Shown in pieces: positions 23,024 to 33,170 of a stretch of 64,000 bases of DNA. This DNA is from Macrobrachium rosenbergii (lineage: Eukaryota; Arthropoda; Malacostraca; Decapoda; Palaemonidae): assembly GCF_040412425.1 (NCBI RefSeq), contig NC_089743.1, positions 87,954,471-88,018,470 on the forward strand, written 5' to 3'. The notes below the pieces were generated by a model. It ran no database searches, was not told the origin of the DNA, and saw only the letters and a program-made list of their open reading frames with translations. Every line of letters begins with the position of its first letter. Within the stretch, counting starts at the first letter, position 1. A program made the position numbers and the translations under genes.

Positions 23024-23029
23024 AAGCTG

Positions 23030-23800
23030 GCGAGAAATTAGCTAGTCAGACGACTCCTAAATCTGGTGATGTAGATATTCCTGCTTTATCTAATCCTATA
23101 GTTCCTGATTCCCCTGTATCATTACATACTCCTAGACCACCTACTCCTGCTCCTGACTTTCACATTTCCGATCCCGATTGCTTCGCCAGCATGGAAAATA
23201 AATTTGAACAGAGAATTAATATGGTGGTAGGTATAGTGGCCCAACTGGGAGCATCGATGCGTGTCCTTATGGATAAGTTCGATAAGAAAAGCGAAAGTGG
23301 AGTGTTAGTGGAGGTGGCTGCTCGTCCCACTGATTCTCTTAGGCATCGGTCACTGCCATACTCCCCTGGACCAGGGAGGAGGAATACCGTTAGCCCAAGG
23401 ATGGTCAGTGGGGTCTGCCCGTGAGGAGTTGCCCCCTCAGACCAACCTGTTGCATCCCAGGCTGCATCAAGAGACAGCCTCTGGAAAGGCATCTCAGATG
23501 TGCATCAGCTCTTGTCTAGTTCAGGAGATTCTTCGCTGTACTGAGGGCGCCAATGGCGTTATCCTGACGAGTCACATCCCTTGAAGAGGCGTTCTTCTTC
23601 CAAGGATCTAGTTCCTCGACTTCCCAGCAAAAGGTTGAGGGAGCCTCCTCTCAGTTCTCAGCCCTCTTGCAGTAAGTGGGACAGCCCTGAATGCTTCTCC
23701 TCTCCTGGACGCCAGGAACGAGTATTTAGTCACTCCGCTTCATATCATCTAAGAAGCGTCTTCTTTCTGACTCCGTGCCCTGCTTCTAGTGTGCAACCAA
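23030..23800 (+). pseudogene. DIRS-like gag (ORF1) fragment, plus strand
   Basis: A plus-strand proline/serine-rich stretch includes LSNPIVPDSPVSLHTPRPPT, MENKFEQRINMVVGIVAQLG and, after stops, DESHPLKRRSSSKD. The composition and the 'YPDESHPLKRR' block resemble DIRS1-like ORF1 proteins in decapods. The next sequence (from 23815) is DIRS coding sequence in the opposite orientation, so a rearrangement or separate insertion separates them. Confidence 0.4.
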
Positions 23801-23814
23801 GTTCTTCATCTAAG

Positions 23815-26565
23815 CGCCCGGACAAATTCAAAGGCTACCAACCCCCAACCCCTTAGCCTCTTTGTTGAGGCTTGAGGCTAAGGCCAGTAAGAATACCGTG
23901 GTCAAATCTCTGTCTGAAGAACCTCGTAAGGGTTCATATGGTGCACAAGCAAGGCTGCTAAGGACCAGGCAAAAGGGAGGAAAGGCGTAAACGTCCAGAT
24001 TGTCCTAAGGATGTTGCATAGCATCATCTAACGCAGTACAGGGATCTGGAATGACTGAACAAAACACCTCCAGTTTCTTGTTGTATTGGGTTGCTAAAAG
24101 ATCTATCATTGGCCTTCCCCAGAGATAGAACCTTTCCACCACCTCCAGGTGTGACCACTCTGTCCCTAACACTTGACTCTGACGACTCGGCTTATCTGCC
24201 ACTACATTCCTCTTGCCTGGAATGTATTTGGTTGAAAGATCCACCGAGTCACTACCCACTGGTGCAGTCGTACTATCAATTCATTAAGTTGACGGGAGAC
24301 TAGCCCCCGTTTGTTGATATATGCCACCACCATGGTATTGTCCGACATTAGAACCACAGAGTGCCCCATTACCCGATCCTGAAAATCTTGAAGGGCTAAG
24401 AAAGCCGCCTTTCCAGGATGTTGTGAAGCTGTTCGTTTTGGTGATCCCACACACCTGAAATCAGATCTTCCAAGTTTGCCCCCCAACCCTCGTTTGAGGC
24501 ATCCAAGAACAGAAGAATCTCCAGAGGGGGAACAGGAAGAGGCATTCCTATGGTCAGGTTCTTGTTGTCCAGCCACCATGCCAAGTCCTGTCTCACTTCC
24601 TTTGAGAGAGGAACTTGGAAAAAGGGACAATCATTTGATGGGGACCAAAACTCTTTCAATCTCTATTGAAGGGATTGAAGGTGGAGACGTCCGTGAGGAA
24701 CAAGCTTCTCTAGGGGTGACAGGTGATCTAGAGCAATCTGCCACTGATGTGCTGGTTATTTTTGTCTGGAAAGTAAGGACTGTGGAATGGTCTTGAACTT
24801 GTTGATGCGTGGATCTGATGGAAAGACCCTCATCACTACTGTGTCTTTTGCTGGACGTAGGATTTGACTTCTCCAAGTTTATCACTATATATCACTAGCT
24901 GTAGACTGTGACAAAATCGGAGTAGACGGTCTCTGTCCTGGATCAACTTTACCCAAGAACTTGCCAGGACCAGCCAGTTGTCAAGGTATCTCAAGATGCA
25001 TATCCCGTGTGAATGAGCCCAGATCAAAATCAGGGTGAACACTCTTGTGAACACCTGTGGGGCAGTAGAGAGGCCAAAGCAAAGCACCTTGAACTGATAC
25101 TGTCTCTCCCAGAATGAAGCAAAGGAACTTGCAAGATGACTGATGGATTGGAATCTGGAAGTAAGAATACTTCAGGTCTATCGTCAGCATGGAGTCAGAC
25201 TTCCTGATGGTTGCTAGAACTGTGTGGAACATTTCCTTCTTGAACTGAGTGTTTCTGATGAAAAGGTTCAGGGAAGACAAGTCTATGACTAGTCTCCAAT
25301 CCCCTGATGCCTTTGCAACTAGAAAGATCCGGCTGTAGAAACCTGGGAATCAATCCTTCACGACCTCCACAGCTCCTTTTTCCATTATTACCTTCACTTC
25401 TTCTCGGAAAACCAGACCCTTCAGTGAGCCCTGAATATATGTTCTTTGATGGAATGGACAGTTGGAAAGAGGAGGAGGAAACTCAAAGGGGAGTAGATAA
25501 CCCACCGGCAGAACATTTACCTTAGGTCTCCGCTCTGTGCTGCTGCCAAGTTGCCCAATGACTCACCAGGCACCCCCTAACCAATGGCAGTGGGTGGGGA
25601 GGGGCACACCCTCTAGCATTTCCCTCCTCTAGCCGTGGCTCTGCCTCCTCTCCTGGCTCTGGTATGACGGAGCTGAAAGTGACACTGCTGAGTTGTCTTC
25701 TTAGCAGGTGCAGTCGAAGGCTGGCTGCCCCTATGAGGACCCGACATGTCTTGAGATCTCGTAGGCGAAGGGTAAGCAGCAGCCTGAGATCTAGGTCAAG
25801 CTACATTGGCACATGAAGGACCAGAAGACTTAATAACAGCCTGGTGGACCAGACGGTCATTATTGTCCACTCTTAGTCTTGCCACCAGACTGCAATGCTC
25901 TAAGAAAGGTGGCACTCTCCTCACTGTCACTAGACACGGCAGCATAAGAAATCTTGCCAACTGTTGTTGATCACAGATCGAGACACGAGACCGCCTGGAA
26001 CTCTGTAGAAGCAGTCGATTCCGTTGTAGCCGACTCTTGGTGCATAAAGGAGGTGCCCTCTGCCCAGATTTGATAAAAGACAGACCGGAACTAGGCGAAC
26101 CAGGTCCAGATCCACCTGCCTTGTTTACAACGCAACATTAGGAAATTCTGGTGGAAAGAAAGAACAAGAAGGCATGGCAGCATCTGAGACCATCAGAGGC
26201 ACAAAGCCTTCTCATGACATAACAGCCAATTTCCTCTTGTATCTCTTCTTCCTACCAAAATGTTTCCTTTGCTCCGGACACCAATCACGACCAACCATTT
26301 GACCTGCATCTGCTACAAGTCTAATGACGATCAGTATCGAGAGAGGGTAGATAATGAAAACAAGGGTTGTTACCTACCCCAGGACATTTCCTCTGAGGCC
26401 TAGCCTTCTTAGATGATTCATGGGTTTGCATCTCGAATGCAAATACACATAAAATAATATACAGACATTCACAAATATATGACAGAGAGAGACAAACAAA
26501 AAACCAGAATGCCAAGGTGAAGAATGAACAGGAAGTGTGTAAAAAATGATAAATTTTTAATTTAT
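23815..26565 (-). mobile_element. DIRS1-like retrotransposon, copy A (truncated, minus)
   Basis: On minus this runs gag start (ATG at 26431) to gag/RT boundary, RT-RNase H (25300-24005), and then only a scrap of the tyrosine recombinase (23985-23815). The part between is deleted relative to copy B: bases 23825-23970 align with 27735-27905, while the next bases align with 28710 onward. Its 3' end is truncated at the junction with the plus-strand gag fragment. Its missing 5' terminus may be the terminal-repeat-like block at 33000-33165 on the far side of copy B. Confidence 0.7.
24005..25300 (-). pseudogene. DIRS RT and RNase H, copy A
   Basis: RT motifs include SMLTIDLKYSYFQIPIHQSS, CFGLSTAPQVFTRVFTLIL and LRYLDNWLVLASS (YLDN in place of YLDD). 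RNase H-like parts follow: LLFLDASNEGWGANLE, HSVVLMSDNTMVVAYINK and GKRNVVADKPSRQ. The tail IDLLATQYNKKLEVFC is the post-RNase H block typical of DIRS elements. At least four frame changes break the ORF. Confidence 0.85.
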
Positions 26566-26574
26566 ATTTTTCAT

Positions 26575-26830
26575 AGTTAACAAACATATGGTCTTAATGT
26601 GAGTTTAAAATCTTCTAGCACCAGCTGGAAACCAGGAAAAAACACATAAAATTGTAGAACAAGGTAGTATTAGTGGCAAAGGAGTTCGGCCAATTGGATG
26701 AGAGGAAACATCAGCCGACCTCCCTTAACCCGAGAGCGCCGTGAGACATCAGCTCCTCCCAGCCCAGGGAATCACTTTGAGGGGTGGCAAACCTAGGTCT
26801 TAACGTGAGGATAGACCCACCTTTGGTGGG
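26575..26830. repeat. DIRS copy B 3' inverted terminal region
   Basis: Reverse complement of the sequence at 32750-32915, with an extra internal block (26760-26830) that repeats the outer motif 'cctaggtcttaacgtgagga'. The extra block could be part of the internal complementary region that DIRS elements use to regenerate their ends. Confidence 0.7.
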
Positions 26831-27179
26831 AAGAAAGGAAAGGAAAGTCTTGAACTGACTCAAGGTTCAGCACACCTTGTCTCATTTCCTGGTTAGGCTA
26901 AAGCAGAGGAAGGAGATGTATGCCTTTGACTTGTCAGACAAAAAGTTTACCAAATGGTCACTCTACTGGGCTAATACACAATGTGGAATGACACTGTATA
27001 ATTGGAAGTTAGCCACCAATTTCTTTGTCATTATTCCTCTCTCCCCTTGTCAGAGAGAGGAAGGACTAGCTTCTGTATCCAACCAGTTCCAGCTCATGAT
27101 GGATCAATCTTCCTACTGCCCGTGGGTAAAGAAGGGGAAAAGGGAAAGGAAAAAAGACCAGTCATCTCATTCACTCTCA

Positions 27180-27911
27180 CTTTCATACCATCATCTTAGG
27201 TAAGATACTAACTGTCTCACTAGGGGCACTGGATGAGCTACACTTGTTGAGCAGCCACCACCGGACCCTAGGAAAAAGTGTCCAAGAACCTGTAGGCAAC
27301 ATCCTGAAGATGGATGATGTGAAGGTGGTTTGATGAAGCCAAGTACCAGCCTTCAATGTCCTATGAACAGATAAGATCTTCTTAAAAGCTAATAAAGTGC
27401 CTAAACCCCTAACATTATGTGCTCTTGCACGCACTGAGTTAGATTCTGAGGTTGTAAAAGAGCGGTAAGCACATCTAACAACCTAACGAAGCCAGAAGAT
27501 GGTATTCTTGGACACTTCTTTCTTGATCTGGCCTGTGCTTACAAAAAGTCTTGGACACCCAGGCCTGGGGTGACGATTCCTTTTTAAGTAACAACGCGGT
27601 GCCCTGACAGGACATAAGAGCAATTTGTCTGGGTCATTATCAACAAAATCTCCCAAGGAAGGGATGGAAAAGGATTCAAAGCTCTCATCATGAACTGAAG
27701 GATTTTGAGTCTTAGCTATGAATTCCGGGATAAATTCGAAGGGTACCAACCCCCAACCCCTCGTGTGTTTAACAGTAAAAGAGAGACCATGGAGTTTTCC
27801 CACTCTCTTCAATGAAGCTAAATCCAGTAAGAAGACCGTTTTAAGGGTCAAGTCTCTATCAGATGACCGTCGAAACGGTTCATATTGGGCTTGAGTGAGA
27901 CTACTTAGCAC
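27180..27911 (-). pseudogene. DIRS tyrosine recombinase, copy B
   Basis: Visible blocks: AQYEPFRRSSDRDLTLKTVF (start of the catalytic domain), HTRGWGLVPFEFIPEFIAKT, LLLCPVRAPRCYLKR, PRLFVS and KKEVSKNTI. Then in another frame come AHNVRGLGTLLAFKKILSVH and LKAGTWLHQTTFTSS. The H-x-x-R box (AHNVR) is present. The catalytic tyrosine expected in 'FTSFY' is not found: a one-base shift alters that site. Such enzymes would insert the circular DNA intermediate. This copy is inactive. Confidence 0.85.
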
Positions 27912-28165
27912 CAGAGTCAGATCTCAAATAGGAGGTTTAAGTTCTCTAGGAGAACAAGACTGCTCAAAGTTTTTGAGTAGCCTTGAGATATCCCAAGAAG
28001 ACAGGTCCACATTTTTATACGTAAAACCAAACCCAAAGCAGCCCTGTAGCCTTTGAGGGCAGACAGAAAAACTTTTCTCCCTCCAGAGAAAAACTAGGAA
28101 ATTGCTATTTGTTGAACAGAAGTTACGACGGGAGCGAGACCCCTTCGATGACACCAATCAACGTA

Positions 28166-28392
28166 CAGGCTGTCCCCGGTTTATGGCAGGGGTTCTGTAC
28201 CACCCGGCGGGGCACCATAACCCAAAGCATCATAATTATAATGGGAATAAATAACACTTACAGAGCTGTTAATGGCGCCGTAAGTCCGGGTAACAGCACC
28301 GTAAATTCACTTATGGCACCAAAACATTTGGGTTAGCTACGCCATGAGGCAACTGCCGTAAGTCTGGAACGACGTGACCCGGGGACTGCCTG
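28166..28392. mobile_element. 227-bp TA-flanked MITE inside DIRS
   Basis: The left end CAGGCTGTCCCCGG and the right end CCGGGGACTGCCTG are inverted repeats, flanked by TA at 28164-28165 and 28393-28394. This fits a Tc1/mariner/pogo-type non-autonomous element. The interior has palindromic GC patches (ggcgccgtaagtccgggtaa). A related right end is at 51600-51815. Confidence 0.85.
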
Positions 28393-30050
28393 TAGATGGC
28401 CCATTTTCCCTGGCACACAGCAGAGGAAGGTCTTCTGAGATAGCCAGACATTTCTGTTGCTGCTCTGTGAGAAAAGCCTCTCGCTCGCAGGAAATACTGG
28501 ATAGTCTAGAGCCGCGAAGAGATAGGGATCCTACCCACTGGTAATATCTCTCAACATGAGGCTGGCAGAGGAGGTTGTGCCATGGAGGGATCTCTCTGGG
28601 AACTGTTGACAGCAGGGCTAGTAGATCAGGGGACCGTTCTGTGTGAGGCCACCAAGGAGCTACAAGGGTCATCCTGAGATTCCGGGAAATCATTACCCTG
28701 TTCAAGACCTGACGGATCAGGCAAAAGGGAGGGAAGGTGTAAACTTCCAGGTTGTCCCAAGGATGTTGTAGGGTGTACCCTGCCACGGCAAAGGGGTCTG
28801 GGACAACCCAACAGAAGACCTCTAGCTTCCTGTTGAACCTTGTTGCAAACAGATCAATCATTGGCCTTCCCCAAAAGAGGAAGAACCTGTCCGCTGTCTC
28901 CTGATGTAAGGACCATTCTGTTCCCAGGACCTGACCCTGATGACTCAGTTTGTCAGCCACCACATTCCTCTTACCTGAGGGATATACCTGGCCGAGTGGT
29001 GTAAAAGCACCATCAGGGAGTGATGTTGGCGAGAGACTAGCCTCCTGTCTGTTCATGTGAATAGTGTTGTCTGACATCAGAACTACAGAGTGCCCCGACA
29101 CTCTTTCTTGAAACTCCTGAAGTGCCAGGAAGGCTGCTTTGCTCCAGAACATTGATGTGCAGCCGCTTGTCCTGAAGACTCCAGACTCCCAACGTCAGAA
29201 GGCCCTCCAAATGAGCTTCCCCAACCCTTGTACAAGGTGTCCGAGAAGAGGAGAATTTTTGGAGGAGAATGAAGAGGCACTCCTGAAGTAAAATTTTCAT
29301 CATTTAATCACCACAGCAGGTCCTTTCTCACCTCTGTAGACAGAGGTACCTGGAACAAAGGCGAGTCCCTTGCAGGGGACCAGAATTCTTTCAGTCTCCA
29401 TTGGGGAGATTGAATGTGGAGACGAATGTGGGGAATGAGTTTTTCTAGTGAGGTTAAGAGACCCAGAACTACTTGCCACTGACAGGCTGGCTGCTTCTGC
29501 TCTGATTGGAAGGACCGGACCACTTTCCCTGAACTTCTTGATATGTTGGTCTAATGGAAATAATCTTAATGACACCATGTCTATTATCATTCCCAGGTAA
29601 TGAATCTTTTGACTAGAGAGGAGATTCAAATTTATCATAATGCTTAGGTGATGACAGAACTGGAGAAGATGATCTCTGTCTTGGGTTAACTTTTCCTGAG
29701 AATCTGCCAGGACCACCCAGTCGTCAAGATATCCCATGAGCTGAATTCCCTTAGAATGAGCACAAGATGACACTAGGGTGAACACAATTGCGAACACTGG
29801 AGGGGCTGTTGTTAGGCCGATGCAAAGGACTTTGAATTGAAATACTATCTCTCCCAGGCTGAAGCAGAGAAACTTTTGGGAAGAGTGGTGGATTGGAATC
29901 TGGAAAAAAGCATCCTTCAGATCTGTTGTGATCATAAAATTGTTGCTTCTGACAGCTGACAGGACTGTTCGAGGAGTCTCCATCTTGAATTGGGTCTTCC
30001 TGATGAACAGTTTCAGGGTTGAAAGGTCTATCACTGGTCTTCAATCACCA
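28393..30050 (-). pseudogene. DIRS RT and RNase H, copy B
   Basis: RT blocks: MIDLSTLKLFIRKTQFKMET, MITTDLKDAFFQIPIHHSSQ, CIGLTTAPPVFAIVFTLV and GYLDDWVVLADS (catalytic YLDD). After frameshifts come an RNase H stretch with SDTLYKGWGSSF, GHSVVLMSDNT (the following TVVAYIN is deleted) and GKRNVVADKLSHQGQ. The post-RNase H block then reads PMIDLFATRFNRKLEVFCWV and LVAPWWPHTERSPDLLALL. The order and motifs identify a DIRS Pol. The single D-to-other change in RNase H and several shifts show decay. Confidence 0.9.
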
Positions 30051-30499
30051 GTCGCCTTAGGACTAGGAAAACCTGACTTTAGAATCCTGGAGAAGAATGT
30101 TCAACTACTTCTACTGCTCCTTTCTCCATCATTTTCCTCACTTTCTCTTAAAGAGCTAGAAACTTCGGAGAGTCCTTGGCGTACAAGTGATGGAGGGGCT
30201 GATTGGAGAGACGGAGAGTGAAATTGAAGGGTAGTAGACATCCCGCCCGCAGAACATCTACTACCCAAGATTCTGCTCCGAAACTCTTCCACGTAGCCCA
30301 ATGGCTCGCCAGGCATTCCCCAACTAGTGGCAAAGTGTTGGAAGGGGTGCCTACTCTATCACTCACCTCCCCTGGCTTCTCTTCCTGGTCTAGAATAGAG
30401 GGCTGAAAGGGCTGTTGCTGGGGAGTTTTCTTAGTAGATGGTTAGGCAGGTTGAGTAGCTCTGCTAGTTGAAGCTGCGTTAGTGGTCTTTATAGATGAT

Positions 30500-32575
30500 T
30501 GAGGCCTAGGTTGAAGAGAGAAGGGGAGTCAAAATATACCCATTCCTCAAGGACAACAAGGAATCCTTGCTGATATATTTTGAAACCTTGGAAAGGGCTG
30601 TATCTCTTCTTTTCAGTAACAGATTAACCCAAATATTAGCATTTAAATGGACCAGGTAAGAGATAGCTTTATTGTCTGACTGTAAAATTCTAATATAAGG
30701 GGCACTGTCTTCTGAGTTGGCTAATGCAGAAGAAGATATTTTTGCCACCGCTGTAGACCATGTCTCACAAAAAAAAAAAGCCCGAAAAGCAGAAGAGGCA
30801 GTTGACTCCAAGGTAGCCACCACCTGATGAGTGAGGGAAGGGTCCTCCGACCTAATTTGATCTAGGGTCAAACCAGGGCCTAAAAAGACCAGATCTGGGT
30901 TGATTCGTCTTTGATGAAGAGCTATATTAGGGGTTGAATAAAACTGTCTATGTCAAGAAAGCAGAGCAGGTAGAAGTTTAAAAGATCTACTAGACCGAAG
31001 AGAATTATCACTACCAGAGGCGAGAGAATTCAAATGGCCCAAGACAGAAGCAGCATGATCAGAGCACAGTAATTCCACCGAAATCTTTACATCCTTCTTA
31101 GGACCGAGAAAAGCTACTATACCCATACGGAAATCCAAAGAATTAGTTGCTGCTTCATGAGAAAGATTATTTTACTCACGAATGATTTCAATAACCTCAG
31201 CATATGTTGTAATAAATTCTTGGTTTTCATGATCCTCTATCTCCTGGATGCGGGGATCAATTCTTATCTCTCGGGTCAGACGAATGAGGGATATCCTTAT
31301 TTATAACTAGGGCGGAATCCCTTTTCAGGTCCTAAAATCCTCCTGGGAGCTTGGACGCCTGATGATAACGATGGTAATTTGTCCTGAGCGTCGTCTGGTT
31401 CGCAAGAGCGAGAGACTGAATTTCCACTTCCTTGTGACGGACGTGTGTCGATATATGGTCTTGCGGCAATGATGTACCGTCCGCAGCCGAGTGAACCTAA
31501 CTGTGATCCTGATTTCTCTTAGGAGATCAAGAAGAAAGAGAAGTTGAGACAACAAGCGAAGCTGAACTAAAGGATTCGGATTATCTGCACGAATGTGCTG
31601 GTCTTCATGGACGTGCGAATGAACATGGCCGTGGGAGCTGGAGTGCAGGTGCCCTCCTTGGAGAGCGTGAATGGCAAGGACTTCTGGAATGAAGAGATTG
31701 ACGAAGAGACAACGGCAGATGTTGAATACACGTACATGTAGAAAGGCTAACGTCCATCGTAGAAGACTTCTCCACACGAGATTTCTTAATAGGGACTTTA
31801 TCATCCTTCCTATGAATACAAACCAGGACATCAGGGGAAGAAAACAATGTTGTAGATTTCCCTGTGGCAAAAATCTGCTTGGAGAAATTAAATGAGGGAC
31901 GAGAAGCAGCTCGATGTTACACAACCACAACAGGGACAATCAGGAGCAGGAGACCCATGTATGTGGTCAGAAGGTGAAGGAGAAGAGGAGACAGTTATAG
32001 GTCTTCTTAGGAGAGGAACAGCGATGAAGTCCTTAATCCTCCGTCTAATGGAGTAGAACTGTACAGGAGAAGACGATGACAACAACAAAGATGAAGATGA
32101 CAACGACGATGGCGGAGAAGGTGGAGACGGAGACCTGCGCCGCTTCTTCTTCATAACACGTTAGTACTTGTCTCGGATAACAATGTCAACTGTGTCGACT
32201 ACTGCTTGAACGAGAGCATCAAAAGACGGAGCGGGAGTAGAAGTCGCCACTGCAGAGAAGGCTCAAAACTCTGAGATGAGAGCACTGCTTACAGATGAGA
32301 AGACACAGGGATCGCAGGCCTATAAGGAATGAGGAGAGCCACTGAACTGGGAACTGTCATGACAGACGAACTTGGGACATGAGCAGTAGTTACTGCAGAT
32401 GCCAACTGAAAACGCTGGGCTGAGTACACAGATGACTGATGTGGCAACACAGGTTCAACCATAGCTCCTGGCAGGGCTGGCATCTGTCATCGCTGACAAC
32501 ACTGGAACGCGAGACGACAAGATATTTTCTCCGAGACTTAATACTGGGAGGCTGAGATGAGTTATGGGTCTGCAT
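30500..32575 (-). pseudogene. DIRS gag (ORF1), copy B
   Basis: From ATG 32575 (MQTHNSSQPP..., matching copy A's MQTHESSKKA... start at 26431), through a basic and Ser/Pro-rich middle (KKRRRSPSPPSPPSS near 32150), to a C-terminal block LVHLNANIWVNLLLKRRDTA at about 30590-30660, which is conserved in decapod DIRS ORF1. Frameshifts occur throughout. ORF1 is presumed to form the retrotransposon particle. Confidence 0.65.
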
Positions 32576-32749
32576 GATCAAACACACAACAAATCACACA
32601 CAAATAAGCACTAATGCACAAACACACAGAATAGCACTAAAATTCACAACACATGGGGCAAACCAAAGGAGGTAAACGGGCAGGAAAACACCAGCTTCTG
32701 GAAGGAAAGGCAACAACACATCCTTCTAGCAAGGCAGGAAGGATGTGTC

Positions 32750-32925
32750 ACGATGCTCTCGGGTTAAGGGAGGTCGGCTGATGCCTCTCCTCTCATCCAA
32801 GTGGCCAAACCCCATTGCCACCAATACCTTGTTGTACAGTTTTATGCTTTTTACCAGTTTCCAGGTAGCGCTAGATTTTATCCTCATATTAAGACCTAGG
32901 TTTGTTCTGCATATGAACATATTGG
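32750..32925. repeat. DIRS copy B 5' inverted terminal region
   Basis: Pairs with 26575-26770 as inverted repeat. A third, more diverged copy in the same orientation follows at 33000-33165. Confidence 0.8.
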
Positions 32926-32999
32926 CTTCTAAGCTAGAAAGGGCAATGCTCGTCTCGTGTGAAGATGGTTTGAGAGATAACTGGTGCGACACGGCATAT

Positions 33000-33170
33000 G
33001 TGCAAAGGGGAGAGAGGTCAGGCTCCACCTCTCTCTCCCCCCATTGGCTAATGCACTCATGCCACCAACCTTGTTTTATTTTTAACCCAGATCCAGCTTG
33101 TGCTTTGAGATTTTCCCCATATGTAAAGACCGAAGGTTTGTTTCGTGTATGAACAAAAACGAATTTTTAA
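33000..33170. repeat. Diverged DIRS terminal-region copy
   Basis: Has the same order of blocks as 32750-32925 (attggctaatgcactcatgc, ccaccaaccttgtttt, taaagaccgaaggtttgttt) but is clearly diverged. It may be the 5' terminus of copy A, separated from its body when copy B inserted. Confidence 0.6.

Larger units (their letters stand above)
26565..32925 (-). mobile_element. DIRS1-like retrotransposon, copy B, with inverted termini
   Basis: About 6.4 kb on minus, in the order gag (32575 to about 30500), RT-RNase H (30050-28393) and tyrosine recombinase (27911-27180). The two ends are inverted copies: plus 26575-26770 matches the reverse complement of 32750-32915, including the blocks 'ccgacctcccttaacccgag' and 'taagacctaggtttg'. 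Inverted termini and a tyrosine recombinase instead of a DDE integrase define DIRS-type retrotransposons, which make circular intermediates and leave no target duplication. All ORFs are broken. A MITE sits between RT-RNase H and the recombinase. Confidence 0.85.

Noticed and set aside
27002..27203. Plus-strand open frames at 26877-27203 as genes
   Set aside because: They run antisense to the 3' end of the DIRS element and have no similarity of their own.
31325..31939. 204-codon minus frame as a gene
   Set aside because: It overlaps the DIRS gag region in a different frame from the one that matches gag; likely a shadow.
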